NCBI RefSeq assembly: GCF_009707545.1
Contig: NZ_WLYK01000001.1
Coordinates: 186,001-250,000, forward strand
From: Nakamurella alba
Lineage (GTDB): Bacteria > Actinomycetota > Actinomycetes > Mycobacteriales > Nakamurellaceae
Length of the DNA stretch: 64,000 bases
Reading direction: 5' to 3'
In this document: piece after piece, positions 16,567 through 25,981 of the stretch
How positions within the stretch are numbered: the stretch's first letter is position 1
Layout: every line of letters begins with the position of its first letter
Program-made: the position numbers and the translations under genes
The notes under the pieces: model-generated
What the model was told of the DNA's origin: nothing
Database searches by the model: none
Seen by the model: only the letters and a program-made list of their open reading frames with translations

Positions 16567-18492
16567 ATGACGGTTCCTGCGGTGGCGAGGCCGGCGATCG
16601 ACCGGCCGGATTCCCGCCACCTGTTCCGACTTCGCCTGCGCAGTGCCGACGACATCGGCGATCTCGAGATGTACCGCCCGGAGCAGCTGCGCCCGGGCAA
16701 CACCATCCATGCCTGCATCGCGGAGGCCGCCGCCGATCGGCCCGGGAAACCGGCGATGATCGTCGTCGAACCGCCCGACCTGCTGACCCCGCACCGCGAG
16801 GTCAGCTACCTCGAGGTGGTCGAGGGCATCGAACGGTCCGCCTGCCTGTTCCGGTACGCGGCGGGGGACGCCGCGCCGGTTGTGGCGCTCATGCTGCCGA
16901 TGGTGCCGGAGGGGCTGATCGCCACCTGGGGGGCGCAGACGGCGGGGATCGCCGTGCCGCTGAACCCGTTCCTCGAGCACTCCGCGTTGGTCCGGATGCT
17001 CGACGCCACCTCGGCCACCGCGCTGGTCACCGACCGGCGGATCCTGGAGCAGAAGGTCCCGGGCGGGGTGCCCGCGCTCCTGGACCGGGTGGCTTCGCTC
17101 CGCGAGGTGTTCCTGCTGGACGACGAGGACCCTGCACTGGACCTGCGCAGCAGATGGGACGAATTCGCCGACCGTTTCCGGGATCTTGCCGTCGACGAGG
17201 ACCCGCTGCGCGACTCGATGCTGATGCCGACCGGCGGCACCACCGGCACCCCGAAGATGGTGCGGATGTGCCAGGGGCACCAGCTGTCCATCGCGTGGAA
17301 CGTGGGCGCCCTGATGGGCAACGAGAGCGACGGCGTGGTCGGCCACGGCATGCCGAACTTCCACTGCGGGGGCACGATCTCGCTGGGACTCCGGGCGCTG
17401 GTCACCGGACAGACGCTGCTGACGCTGACCTCGGTCGGGTTCCGGTCGCGCGAGGTGATCGAGCACTTCTGGGAGATCGCCGGCCGGTACGGGATGACCT
17501 CGCTGCTGGCCACCCCGACCACCGCCCAGGCGCTGCTCGCCGCCACCGGTACGCCGGCGCCCGGACACCGGCTGACCGATTTCCATGTGGGTGGCAGCAC
17601 GGTGCCGATGGACCTGGTGCGTGCGTTCCACGACCGGTTCGGGGTCTGGCTGCGCGAGAACTGGGGGGCCACTGAGTTCCACGGCACGACCACCGGTCAT
17701 CCCAACGACGGCCGGCAGCCGGTGGTCGGTTCGGTCGGCCGCCCGCTGCCGCACAGCCCGGCCCGGGTGGTGGAACTGCATCCGGACGGGTCCTGGGCCA
17801 GGGACTGCGCGCCCGGCGAGCGCGGGGTCCTGCTGATCGGCGGCCCGAGCGTCACGGCCGGGTACCTCCCCGAGTCGCTGAACGCGGACTTCCATGTGAG
17901 CGGCGTTCCGGAGCCCGGGAAATGGGGCAACACCGGGGATCTCGGCATGATCGACGACGACGGCTACGTATGGGTGTTCGGCCGGGCGAAGGACCTGATC
18001 ATCCGGGGCGGGCACAACATCGATCCCAAGGAGATCGAGGAGGTGCTCGTCGGGCACCCGGCCGTGCAGTTCGCCGCGGCCATCGGGCGCCCGGACCGGG
18101 CGAAGGGCGAGCTGCCGGTGGCCTACGTGCAGTTGCGGGCAGCCGCCGGCGCGACACCGGAGGAGCTCAAGGCCTTCTGCCGGGAACGGGTGCAGGAACA
18201 GGCCGCCGCGCCGGTGCATGTGCATGTGATCGAGCTGATGCCGCTGACACCGGTCGGGAAGGTGTCCAAACCCGCGCTGCGCAACCTCGCGCTGGAGGCG
18301 GAGGTGCGGAGCGTGCTGGACGAGCTGCTGCCGGGGGTGGCCGCGGAGATCGTCATCGACGACGCCGCGCGCCGGACCGCCCGGGTCCGTCTCGCCGCCG
18401 GCGCGGACCCCACCGGGGTGCGCCTGGTGGCAGAACGGCTGGGCGGGTACGAATTCGCGTCGGAGGTCTCCGTGGCCGGCGCCCCGGCGTGA
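16567..18492 (+). CDS. Acyl-CoA synthetase (AMP-forming)
   Basis: A 641-residue adenylate-forming enzyme. The ATP loop is MPTGGTTGTPKM; other motifs are ENWGATEFHG, NTGDLGMIDDDGYV, IIRGGHNIDPKEIEE and the C-terminal lysine motif TPVGKVSKPALRN. It carries an extra C-terminal extension of about 75 residues (from RNLALEAEVRSVL on) beyond the usual end, so it is longer than typical 500-550-residue ligases. It would convert a carboxylic acid to its CoA thioester. The upstream SDR ends 39 bases before its ATG, and its stop overlaps the permease GTG (GTGA). It is the second CoA ligase of the window, with a distinct sequence type, so a different acid or a later free-acid intermediate is likely. Confidence 0.9.
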   Translation: MTVPAVARPAIDRPDSRHLFRLRLRSADDIGDLEMYRPEQLRPGNTIHACIAEAAADRPGKPAMIVVEPPDLLTPHREVSYLEVVEGIERSACLFRYAAGDAAPVVALMLPMVPEGLIATWGAQTAGIAVPLNPFLEHSALVRMLDATSATALVTDRRILEQKVPGGVPALLDRVASLREVFLLDDEDPALDLRSRWDEFADRFRDLAVDEDPLRDSMLMPTGGTTGTPKMVRMCQGHQLSIAWNVGALMGNESDGVVGHGMPNFHCGGTISLGLRALVTGQTLLTLTSVGFRSREVIEHFWEIAGRYGMTSLLATPTTAQALLAATGTPAPGHRLTDFHVGGSTVPMDLVRAFHDRFGVWLRENWGATEFHGTTTGHPNDGRQPVVGSVGRPLPHSPARVVELHPDGSWARDCAPGERGVLLIGGPSVTAGYLPESLNADFHVSGVPEPGKWGNTGDLGMIDDDGYVWVFGRAKDLIIRGGHNIDPKEIEEVLVGHPAVQFAAAIGRPDRAKGELPVAYVQLRAAAGATPEELKAFCRERVQEQAAAPVHVHVIELMPLTPVGKVSKPALRNLALEAEVRSVLDELLPGVAAEIVIDDAARRTARVRLAAGADPTGVRLVAERLGGYEFASEVSVAGAPA

Positions 18493-19499
18493 GGGCAGGA
18501 CCGGGTCAGATCGGTGTGGCACTGGGCCTGGTCTACGTCATCTGGGGGTCGGTGTACCTGGCGGTCCGCCTGGTCATCGACGAGACACCCCCGCTGACCG
18601 CCATGGGCGCCCGCTTCCTGATCGCCGCGGTGCTGCTCGGCGGATACGTCTGGTGGCGACGGGGATTCCGGTCCTTCCGACTCTCCGGTCGACAGATCGC
18701 CGGGGTCATCCTCATGGGTCTGTGCCTGCTGGCCATCGGCAACGGTCTGACCTCTCTGGGGCAGCAGCACGGGGTGTCCTCGGGCGGCGCGGCCCTGCTG
18801 GTGGCCAGCGCGCCGCTCTGGATCGCGCTGCTGCGCACGGCATCCGGTGACCGGCCGCCGTGGCTCGGTCTGCTGGGGGTGCTGGTCGGGTTCGGCGGAC
18901 TGGTGGTGCTGGTGCTCGGCGGCGGCGCCGGGGTGGGGCCACTGCCGGCGCTGGGCGTCGGTGTCATGCTCGTCTCGGCCTTCTGCTGGTCCCTGGGCTC
19001 GTGGATCCGGCCGCGGGTCCCGCTGCCCGCCGACCCGTTGGTCGGTGCGACCTACCAACTGGCCGTGGCGGGGGTGACGCTGGCGACCGCCGGCCTGGTG
19101 TCCGGCGAGCCGTTCGATCCGCACCTGTCGGTCCGCGGCTGGGGAGCGATGGCCTACCTGGTGGTGGTGGTCTCCATCGTCGGCTTCTCGGCCTACACCT
19201 GGCTGCTGCAGCACGCACCGGTGTCCGTGGTGTCGACGCACGCGTACGTCAACCCGGTGGTGGCGGTGCTGCTCGGGGCCGTGGTGCTGCACGAGCCGGT
19301 CACGGCGGCGGTGCTGGTCGGGGGCGGGGTGGTGGTACTGGCCGTGGTGCTGGTCATCGGCGCCGAGCAGCGCGCGCGGCGTCGGAACAGAAGTCCCGTC
19401 GGCCGCAACGGTGGGGACGTCACTCCGGTCGACGACCGCCCGCTTGGCCCCGCGGGACGTGCGGCGGCAGGCGGGGTGCAGCCTGTCGCGGAGCGCTGA
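18489..19499 (+). CDS. DMT/EamA-family permease
   Basis: A 336-residue membrane protein with ten predicted hydrophobic helices in two five-helix EamA repeats. The first starts LGLVYVIWGSVYLAVRLVI; the second contains SAFCWSLGSWI and ends VNPVVAVLLGAVVLHEP, the typical conserved end of drug/metabolite transporters. The C-terminal 40 residues are charged and cytoplasmic. The GTG at 18489 overlaps the synthetase stop (GTGA). EamA proteins export or exchange small metabolites; the substrate here is unknown. A short CCCCC/GGGGG hairpin lies 60 bases after the stop. Confidence 0.88.
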   Translation: MRAGPGQIGVALGLVYVIWGSVYLAVRLVIDETPPLTAMGARFLIAAVLLGGYVWWRRGFRSFRLSGRQIAGVILMGLCLLAIGNGLTSLGQQHGVSSGGAALLVASAPLWIALLRTASGDRPPWLGLLGVLVGFGGLVVLVLGGGAGVGPLPALGVGVMLVSAFCWSLGSWIRPRVPLPADPLVGATYQLAVAGVTLATAGLVSGEPFDPHLSVRGWGAMAYLVVVVSIVGFSAYTWLLQHAPVSVVSTHAYVNPVVAVLLGAVVLHEPVTAAVLVGGGVVVLAVVLVIGAEQRARRRNRSPVGRNGGDVTPVDDRPLGPAGRAAAGGVQPVAER

Positions 19500-19558
19500 A
19501 GCCGCCGCCGCCGGGCGCCGTCGGACTGCGGCCACCCCCACTTGGTGGTGGCGAAACA

Positions 19559-19571
19559 CCCCCGATGGGGG
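19559..19571 (+). terminator. Short hairpin after the DMT permease gene
   Basis: CCCCC-GAT-GGGGG, 60 bases beyond the stop codon. It is a weak terminator candidate closing the SDR, synthetase and permease operon. Confidence 0.3.
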
Positions 19572-19586
19572 ATTCCTGTGGGTCAA

Positions 19587-19597
19587 TGTTCAGACCA
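19587..19597. promoter_or_regulatory. Operator-like site TGTTCAGACCA before the LIV-type importer
   Basis: Differs by one base from the perfect palindrome TGGTCAGACCA at 38206 and is likewise followed by TT. It overlaps a CAAT -10-like element (GTCAAT, 19582-19587). It lies 84 bases before the GTG of the substrate-binding protein. Confidence 0.45.
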
Positions 19598-19680
19598 TTG
19601 TCGGTGAGAGCGGCGTCACAGACGGACGTCGCCCGCCGGAGCCATGGCGCGCTCCTCGATTCCCTCCGAAGAGGTAGGCA

Positions 19681-20943
19681 GTGACAAAGACGTCCCGCGC
19701 AGTGATGTCGCTCCTGTTGATCGCCGGTCTCGCAGCCGGCTGCGGCACCCCCTCGACCGGCGATGCCGCCACGACCACGGGAGTGGCGTCGGCCGGCGGA
19801 AGCTCCGCCGCACCGTCGGCCGACGGCCCCATCAAGATCGCGGTGATCGGCCCGAGCAGTGGCGCCCTGGCCCAGTTCGGCGCCGACGCGGTCGACGCCT
19901 GGCAGTTCGCGGTCGACGAGGTCAACTCCTCCGGCGGGCTGCTGGGCCGCCAGGTCGAGCTGGTCAAGAAGGACACCGACGGTGCCGCGGCGACGACGCT
20001 GCGCGAGGCGAAGGCGGCCGTCACCCAGGACGGAGCTTCCTTCATCGGCGCTGTCATGACCTCCACCGAACACGGTGCGCTGAACGCACAGCTCGACACC
20101 CTCGGCGCCCTGTCGATCAACTCGCTCGGCAAGGACGACGGCCTGTCCGGGAAGGACTGCAACGACAACGCGTTCCGGGTCGTGCAGTCGACCACCATGG
20201 ACGTCAACGCGATGGCCGCCGCGATCGACAAGATCCCGGGTGAGAAGTGGGCCATCCAGGCCGTCGACTACTCCACCGGCCACACCTCGGCCGAGGTGTT
20301 CAAGGCAGCGGCGGCGAAGGCCGGCAAGGAGGTGGTGCTCGAGCAGTACGCCCCGCTCAACACCACGGACTTCGGCACCTACATCACCAAGATCCAGGAC
20401 TCCGGCGCCGACGCGCTGCTCGCCGTCGAGTACGGCGCGGACGGTGTCGCGTTCGTCAACCAGGCGGCACAGTTCGGTCTGCCGGCCCAGTTGAAGTCGG
20501 TGCTGGGCTTCAACATGGTCTCCCAGCCGCTCTTCCCGGCGCTGGGTGACAAGGTGCTCGGCTTCTTCAACAACGTCGGGTACGACCCGAGCCTGGACAA
20601 CGAGCTGAACAAGAAGTTCGTCGAGGCGTGGAAGGCCGCCCACGACGGTGCCGAGCCCTACTACGTGCAGGCCGACAACTACCTGGGCGCGCAGCTGCTG
20701 TTCGAGGCGATCAAGAAGGCCGGCAGCACCGACGTCGACGCCGTCCGCACCGCCATGGAGGGCCTGACCTTCGACAGCATCGTCGGCTCGGTCGAGATGC
20801 GCGCCGGGGACCACCAGCTGATCCGTCCGTCCTACGTCGGGCAGGTCGAGAAGGACAGCGCCGGTGAGCTCGGGTTCACCCTGATCAGCGAGTCGGACGG
20901 GGCGGCGATCATGCCCCCGGTCAACACCGAGTGCAAGCTCTGA
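19681..20943 (+). CDS. ABC importer substrate-binding lipoprotein, LIV type
   Basis: A 420-residue periplasmic-binding protein of the branched-chain amino acid/urea/amide (LivK-like) class. The N-terminus is a lipoprotein signal with lipobox LAAGC at about residues 17-21, followed by a Ser/Thr/Ala linker. IKIAVIGPSSGALAQFGADA opens the first lobe, with INSLGKDDGLSG and IQAVDYSTGHTSAEVFKAAA further on. The GTG at 19681 has a GAAGAGG site. It would be anchored outside the membrane and deliver ligand to the permeases downstream. In catabolic clusters such proteins often bind aromatic or alicyclic acids, so an amino acid substrate should not be assumed. A strong hairpin separates it from the permease genes. 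Confidence 0.9.
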   Translation: MTKTSRAVMSLLLIAGLAAGCGTPSTGDAATTTGVASAGGSSAAPSADGPIKIAVIGPSSGALAQFGADAVDAWQFAVDEVNSSGGLLGRQVELVKKDTDGAAATTLREAKAAVTQDGASFIGAVMTSTEHGALNAQLDTLGALSINSLGKDDGLSGKDCNDNAFRVVQSTTMDVNAMAAAIDKIPGEKWAIQAVDYSTGHTSAEVFKAAAAKAGKEVVLEQYAPLNTTDFGTYITKIQDSGADALLAVEYGADGVAFVNQAAQFGLPAQLKSVLGFNMVSQPLFPALGDKVLGFFNNVGYDPSLDNELNKKFVEAWKAAHDGAEPYYVQADNYLGAQLLFEAIKKAGSTDVDAVRTAMEGLTFDSIVGSVEMRAGDHQLIRPSYVGQVEKDSAGELGFTLISESDGAAIMPPVNTECKL

Positions 20944-20956
20944 CAGCAGTCCGCCG

Positions 20957-20986
20957 CCCGGCCGCCGCGGTGACGCGGCGGCCGGG
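20957..20986 (+). terminator. Hairpin between binding-protein and permease genes
   Basis: A 13-bp perfect G+C stem around the loop GTGA, beginning 14 bases after the stop of the binding protein and about 110 bases before livH. It probably acts as a partial terminator or 3'-end stabiliser, giving more binding protein than permease. Confidence 0.65.
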
Positions 20987-21097
20987 TCCGCACCGGTTCC
21001 GTCCCGGCCGACAGACCCTGTCACACAGAGGATCCGGCCGGGGGACGGCACCGATCACAACCGCGCCGCACGCCGGTGGCGGGTGCAGGAGTCGACG

Positions 21098-21949
21098 ATG
21101 AACTTCGCCCAGGTGCTCAACGGCATCGCCCTCGGGTCCTTGCTGATGATCCTCAGCTCGGGTCTGTCCATGATCTACGGACTCCGTGGCGTGACCAACT
21201 TCGCCCACGGTGCGCTGTACATGTCCGGCGCCTACGTGGCCTACAGCGTCAGCACGAACGTCAGCTTCTGGCTGGCCCTCGTCGTCGCGCCGCTGGTCCT
21301 CGCGGTCCTCGGCGCGCTGCTGGAGCTGGTCTTCTTCCGGCGGCTGCAGCACCGCTCGCACATCGAAACCGGGCTGGTCACCTTCGGGATCGCCATGGTG
21401 ATCGAACGGGTCATCGTGCTGATCTGGGGAGAGCGGACGCTCGGGGTGAGTGCCCCGGCCGGTCTGGACGGCTCGACCAGCGTGCTCGGCGTCGGGTACC
21501 CCACCTACCGCCTCTTCGTGATCGGCGTCGCGCTGGCGCTGGCCCTGGCGCTCGTGCTCTGGATCAGGCGGAGCGTCACCGGACTGCACATCCGTGCTGC
21601 CAGCACCGATGTCGAGACCGCCGCGATCCTCGGCATCAACGTCGACAAGGTCAGCCTGATCGTGGTGTGCGTCGGCGCGGCCCTGGCCGGGCTCGCCGGA
21701 ACCCTTGCCGCACCCTATGTCTCGGTCTCGCCCTCGATGGGAGTCTCCATCCTGGTCACCGTCCTCATCGTGGTCGTGATCGGTGGGGCCGGCAGCATCG
21801 GCGGCGCGATGGTGGCCGGCATGGGGCTGGGCATCGTGCAGACGGTCGGTGCGATCTGGCTGCCGAGCGTGGCCGTTCTCGTTCCCTATGCGGCGCTGGT
21901 CGCCGTGCTGCTCTGGCGACCCGCCGGTCTGGCCGGAAGGAAGGCGTGA
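21098..21949 (+). CDS. livH: ABC importer permease, LivH family
   Basis: A 283-residue membrane permease from ATG 21098 with AGGAG 6 bases upstream (an earlier in-frame start at 21083 lacks such spacing). Eight or so hydrophobic segments, the N-terminal LNGIALGSLLMILSSGLSMI, the NFAHGALYM motif and the EAA-like loop RAASTDVETAAILGINVDKV identify LivH. It forms the membrane channel together with LivM. Its TGA overlaps the livM ATG (TGATG), so the two are coupled. The symbol reflects family membership; the transported ligand may be a carboxylic acid rather than leucine. Confidence 0.9.
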   Translation: MNFAQVLNGIALGSLLMILSSGLSMIYGLRGVTNFAHGALYMSGAYVAYSVSTNVSFWLALVVAPLVLAVLGALLELVFFRRLQHRSHIETGLVTFGIAMVIERVIVLIWGERTLGVSAPAGLDGSTSVLGVGYPTYRLFVIGVALALALALVLWIRRSVTGLHIRAASTDVETAAILGINVDKVSLIVVCVGAALAGLAGTLAAPYVSVSPSMGVSILVTVLIVVVIGGAGSIGGAMVAGMGLGIVQTVGAIWLPSVAVLVPYAALVAVLLWRPAGLAGRKA

Positions 21950-23151
21950 TGAGCACCCCTGGTTCGATCTCACCCGTGGAGGCCGGCCCCGCCGATGCCC
22001 CGACCGTCCCGGGCCCGCCGCGCTACGGCGGGCTGTCCGGAATGGTCGCCCGGCACCTGCGCCCCGCGCCGGCGACCGGGCTGACCCGCCCGCTGGTGCT
22101 GCGGGGGGCACTGTTCGCCCTGGTGCTGCTCGGTGCCGGCCTGGCCGTGCCGTACATCGTGCTGGACCGCTTCTGGATCGGCACCCTCTTCGACGGCCTC
22201 ATCCTGGCCATGCTCGCCCTCTCGATCGGCTTCCTGGCACGGCATCTCGGGCTGATCAGCCTGGGACACACCGCGTTCTTCGGCGGGTCGGCCTACGCAC
22301 TGGGCATCGCGGTCACCCAATGGGGCTGGAGCCCGCTGCCGGCCGCTCTCTTCGGGGTACTGGCCGGGACGGTGCTGTCGGTGGTGATGGGGCTGCTGGT
22401 GGTGCGGGCCTCCGGCATGGGCTTCCTGATGCTCACCCTCGCGCTGGGACAGGCGCTGTACCAGTTCTCGGTGCAGCAGGTCGCCATCCCGTGGACCGGC
22501 GCCTACGACGGTCTGCAGATCCCTTTCGAGGGCGACTTCCTCGGCTACACGCCGCGGGAGATGATGGCGGGCGGCGTGTTCTGGCCCGTGGTGTGGATCC
22601 CGTTGGTGCTGCTGGCCCTTGTGCTGTGGCTCGTCGGACGGTCCCGTTTCGGCACCGTCATGGAGGGAGTGCGGGAGAACGAGGAGCGGATGCGTTTCTC
22701 CGGTTTCAACACCTTCCGGCCGCGGCTGATCGCGTTCGTGCTGTCCGGGTTCGTCGCATCGGTCGCCGGGGTGCTGTTCGCGCTCAACGCCGCCTACGTC
22801 TCGCCGGACACCCTGGGATTCCTCAAGGCCGGCGACGCACTGACGGCCGCGATCATCGGCGGGCTGGGATTCCTGGCGGGCCCGCTGGTGGGCGGCATGC
22901 TCTACATCGTCGCTCAGTCCGAGTTCAACGCGGGCGGCAATCTGCACCTGTACATGGGCATCGTGCTGATCGTGGTGCTGATGTTCCTGCCCGGCGGCAT
23001 CGTCGGCATGGTGGTGCGGGGCGCACGCCGGATCCTCCGGCGACGTTCCGGGCCGTCGGCTCCCGACGGACCGGCCGGTCTCGAGGACCGGGCGAAGGAC
23101 CCCTTCGTCGACGAACCCGCCGCGATCGACCCGCAGGAGGTGGCGCGGTGA
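21949..23151 (+). CDS. livM: ABC importer permease, LivM family
   Basis: A 400-residue permease with an extended cytoplasmic N-terminus of about 50 residues and a charged C-terminal tail of about 45. LivM signatures are present: SIGFLARHLGLISLGHTAFF, MLTLALGQALYQ, the cytoplasmic loop GVRENEERMRFSGFNTF and AAIIGGLGFLAGPLVGGML. It partners LivH in the membrane. The ATG overlaps the livH stop and its own stop overlaps the livG GTG (GTGA), giving a continuous translationally coupled transport operon. Confidence 0.9.
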   Translation: MSTPGSISPVEAGPADAPTVPGPPRYGGLSGMVARHLRPAPATGLTRPLVLRGALFALVLLGAGLAVPYIVLDRFWIGTLFDGLILAMLALSIGFLARHLGLISLGHTAFFGGSAYALGIAVTQWGWSPLPAALFGVLAGTVLSVVMGLLVVRASGMGFLMLTLALGQALYQFSVQQVAIPWTGAYDGLQIPFEGDFLGYTPREMMAGGVFWPVVWIPLVLLALVLWLVGRSRFGTVMEGVRENEERMRFSGFNTFRPRLIAFVLSGFVASVAGVLFALNAAYVSPDTLGFLKAGDALTAAIIGGLGFLAGPLVGGMLYIVAQSEFNAGGNLHLYMGIVLIVVLMFLPGGIVGMVVRGARRILRRRSGPSAPDGPAGLEDRAKDPFVDEPAAIDPQEVAR

Positions 23152-23852
23152 CCGCCCTCTTCGTCGCCGAGAAGGTGTCCGTGCGCTACGGCGCCGTCAA
23201 GGCGCTCACCGACGTGGACGTGGTGCTGGAGCCGGGGGTGGTGCACGGTGTGATCGGCCCGAACGGCGCCGGCAAGTCCACCTTCATCGATGCCCTCTCC
23301 GGGCGCACCCGGACCACCTCCGGCAGGGTGCTGCTGGACGGCGTCGAGATCACCCGACGCCCGGTGGGTTGGCGGCGCCACCGTGGCATCTCGCGGTCCT
23401 TCCAGCGGACCAGTGTCTTCGGCTCGATGACGGTGCGGGCACAGTTGGAGATGATCGCCCACCGGCACCGGGAGACCGACCTGGACGGGATCGTGACGGC
23501 ACTCGACCTGGTCCCGGTCCTCGACCGGGTGTGCAGTGAGATCGCCTATGGGACACAGCGTTCCGTCGACCTTGCGATGGCGCTGATCGGCCGTCCCAGG
23601 GTCGTCCTACTGGACGAGCCGTGCGCCGGGCTGGTGCAGGACGAGTCGGTGCGGATGCTCGCCCACGTCCGGGACCTCTGCAAGGAGCGGGAGGTCGCAG
23701 CGCTGCTGGTGGAGCACGACGTCGACGGGGTGTTCCGCACCTGCGACCGCATCACGGTGCTCGATCTCGGCCGGGTGCTGGCCTCCGGGGATCCCGCCGA
23801 GGTGCGGGCCAACGAGGACGTCGTCCGTGCCTACCTGGGGAGTGCCGCGTGA
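23148..23852 (+). CDS. livG: ABC importer ATPase, LivG family
   Basis: A 234-residue ABC ATPase. Walker A is GPNGAGKST, the Q-loop lies near RSFQRTSVFGSMTV, and Walker B is VVLLDEPCAGL with the H-loop in LLVEHDVDGVF. The signature region reads EIAYGTQRSVDLAMAL, the LivG variant of LSGGQ. It hydrolyses ATP in a heterodimer with LivF. The GTG overlaps the livM stop and its stop overlaps the livF GTG. Confidence 0.9.
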   Translation: MTALFVAEKVSVRYGAVKALTDVDVVLEPGVVHGVIGPNGAGKSTFIDALSGRTRTTSGRVLLDGVEITRRPVGWRRHRGISRSFQRTSVFGSMTVRAQLEMIAHRHRETDLDGIVTALDLVPVLDRVCSEIAYGTQRSVDLAMALIGRPRVVLLDEPCAGLVQDESVRMLAHVRDLCKEREVAALLVEHDVDGVFRTCDRITVLDLGRVLASGDPAEVRANEDVVRAYLGSAA

Positions 23853-24541
23853 GCCCGGTCCTGGAGTTCCGGTCGGTGTCCGCCGCCTACGCGGGAGCGC
23901 AGGTGCTGCAGGACGTCTCGTTCGCGATCGAGCCGGGGGAGACCGTCGGCCTGGTCGGCCGCAACGGCGCCGGCAAGAGCACGGCGCTGCTGTCGGTGTA
24001 CGGCGTGCCCTCGGTGACCGGTGAGATCCTGGTCGACGGGACACCTCTCGGCCGGCGACGGTACGAGCCCAGCAGCCGCGGGGTCAGCCTGGTGCCGCAG
24101 GGCAAGCGCATCTTCGGGCACCTCACGGTCGAGGAGAACATGATGCTCGGCCGGGCATCCCGGCGGAAGGGCCAATGGACCACCGCTCGGCTCTTCGAAC
24201 TCTTCCCCAACCTCGAGCGTGGCCGCTCCCGGCCCGGCACCGCACTGTCCGGCGGCGAGCAGCAGATGCTGGCCATCGCCCGGGCGCTGATGGCCGAGCC
24301 GACCCTGCTGATGCTGGATGAACCCACCGAGGGCCTGGCCCCGGTCATCATCGACCAGCTGGTGACCGCCTTCCGGAAGATCCAGGAGACCGGCACCGCG
24401 CTGCTGCTCGTCGAGCAGCACATCGGCATGATCCAGAAGGTCGCCGACCGCTACCTGGCGCTGCGCAAGGGCGAGTTGGTCGGCAGCGGACCGGTGGCCG
24501 ATCTCGCAAATCGCGAGGTGCAGGAGCTCATCGCCCTGTAG
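23849..24541 (+). CDS. livF: ABC importer ATPase, LivF family
   Basis: A 230-residue ABC ATPase. Walker A is GRNGAGKST, followed by the LivF-typical SLVPQGKRIFGHLTVEENMM, the signature LSGGEQQMLAIARAL, Walker B LLMLDEPTEGLAP and LVEQHIGMIQ. It pairs with LivG to energise the LivHM channel. It starts at a GTG overlapping livG. A CaiB-like CoA-transferase gene follows after 94 bases on the same strand and may be read through from this operon. Confidence 0.92.
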   Translation: MSPVLEFRSVSAAYAGAQVLQDVSFAIEPGETVGLVGRNGAGKSTALLSVYGVPSVTGEILVDGTPLGRRRYEPSSRGVSLVPQGKRIFGHLTVEENMMLGRASRRKGQWTTARLFELFPNLERGRSRPGTALSGGEQQMLAIARALMAEPTLLMLDEPTEGLAPVIIDQLVTAFRKIQETGTALLLVEQHIGMIQKVADRYLALRKGELVGSGPVADLANREVQELIAL

Positions 24542-24635
24542 GGCTGTGGACACCGGGTCCCGCCGGTGGGGAAGTCGACACCGGCGCGGACCGCACGATG
24601 CGAAGGAGCGGATCGGCGCTGCCATCATCGGTCCC

Positions 24636-25820
24636 ATGAGAACCGGTGGCCCGCTGGCGGGGATGAAGGTCGTCGAACTGGCCGGGTGGGGCCCCGGCCC
24701 GTTCTGCTGCATGCTGCTTGCCGACCTGGGTGCCGAGGTGCTGCGCATCGACCGGGCCCACGGGGCGGTGCTCTCCGGCCCCAACGCCGACTTCCGGGTG
24801 GAACTCCTGCACCGCGGGCGGCGTTCGGTGGCAGTGGATCTGAAGGACCCGGCCGGGGTCGCGCTGGTGCTGGAGCTGGTGGAACAGGCCGACGTGCTCA
24901 CCGAGGGCTTCCGCCCGGGTGTCACCGAGCGCATGGGGCTCGGGCCGCAGGTGTGCCTGCAGCGCAACCCGGGACTGGTCTACGGCCGGATGACCGGCTA
25001 CGGGCAGAGCGGCCCGATGGCCCAGGAGGTGGGGCACGACCTCAACTACGTCGCGATGAGCGGGATGCAGTCGTTGATCGGCCGGCTGGACCAGCCGCCG
25101 ACCCCACCGCTCAGCCTGGTCGGCGACTTCGGCGGTGGCGGGATGCTGCTGGCAATGGGCGTTCTCGCCGCAATCTTCGAGCGCAGCCGTTCCGGCCGCG
25201 GCCAGGTGGTCGACGCCGCGATGGTGGACGGCGCGATGCTGCTGGGCATGCCGTTCTTCGGGTTCTGGCAGACGGGCACCTGGCGTGCCCCACGCGGCGC
25301 CAACATCGTCGACAGCGGCGCACCGTTCTACGACAACTACGAGACCGCCGACGGGAAGTGGTTGTCCTGTGCCGCCATCGAGGCACACTTCTACCGTGAC
25401 CTGGTGATCCTGCTGGAGCTCCCGGAAGGCCTGCCCGACCAGAACGACCGGGCGGCCTGGCCCGCGCTCAAGAAGGTAGTCGCGGATGCGGTGCGCCGGC
25501 GCACGCGGGACGAGTGGATGGCCAGAGTCGCCGCACTCGGCCTGCAGCCGTGCGTCTCGCCGGTGCTCGACCTCGACGAGGTGGGGCAGCACGAGCACCA
25601 TGTGGCGCGGCAGAGCCTGGTGGAGATCGACGGGATCGTGCAGCCCGCGCCGGCGCCGCGCTTCGACCGCACCCCGGCGAGTCCCGGACCGCGGCCGCCC
25701 GTTCCGGGTGAGCACACCCGTGAGGCCCTGCTGGACTGGGGTTTCACCGTCGACCGGATCGATACCTGGTTGTCCGACGGCGTCCTGGCGCAGCCGGATC
25801 CGGAGGATGTCAACCGCTGA
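24636..25820 (+). CDS. CaiB/BaiF family CoA-transferase or alpha-methylacyl-CoA racemase
   Basis: A 394-residue class III CoA-transferase-fold protein. PLAGMKVVELAGWGPGPFCCMLLADLGAEVLRID is the family N-terminus (residues 6-39), followed by DLKDPAG, VLTEGFRPGVTERMGLG, GRMTGYGQSGPMAQEVGHD and the catalytic Asp in GHDLNYVAMSG. The GHDLNY form is typical of alpha-methylacyl-CoA racemases, which epimerise 2-methyl branches before stereospecific beta-oxidation. A CoA-transferase role between acids is the alternative. The ATG at 24636 is chosen over the in-frame ATG at 24546 because homology begins there. It is probably part of the importer transcription unit. Confidence 0.87.
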   Translation: MRTGGPLAGMKVVELAGWGPGPFCCMLLADLGAEVLRIDRAHGAVLSGPNADFRVELLHRGRRSVAVDLKDPAGVALVLELVEQADVLTEGFRPGVTERMGLGPQVCLQRNPGLVYGRMTGYGQSGPMAQEVGHDLNYVAMSGMQSLIGRLDQPPTPPLSLVGDFGGGGMLLAMGVLAAIFERSRSGRGQVVDAAMVDGAMLLGMPFFGFWQTGTWRAPRGANIVDSGAPFYDNYETADGKWLSCAAIEAHFYRDLVILLELPEGLPDQNDRAAWPALKKVVADAVRRRTRDEWMARVAALGLQPCVSPVLDLDEVGQHEHHVARQSLVEIDGIVQPAPAPRFDRTPASPGPRPPVPGEHTREALLDWGFTVDRIDTWLSDGVLAQPDPEDVNR

Positions 25821-25981
25821 GCGATCGGTGGTGGGTCGGCCTCGTGCACCTTCGATGTGGTGCAGTCCGCAGGCCGACCGGCGCCGATCAGCCCGGCCGG
25901 ACGATAAGATCGACCTGACTGGCGAAGGCGCCGGAAGGGAGTTGCTGCGATGCAGATCACCTGTGGTACCTGGATTCTCCG

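Noticed and set aside
13918-18522. A 1534-codon open frame on the minus strand
   Set aside because: It is antisense to the MFS, SDR and synthetase genes and is open only because of their high third-position G+C. Its translation is Arg/His/Gln-rich without domains. The same applies to other long antisense frames across the window.
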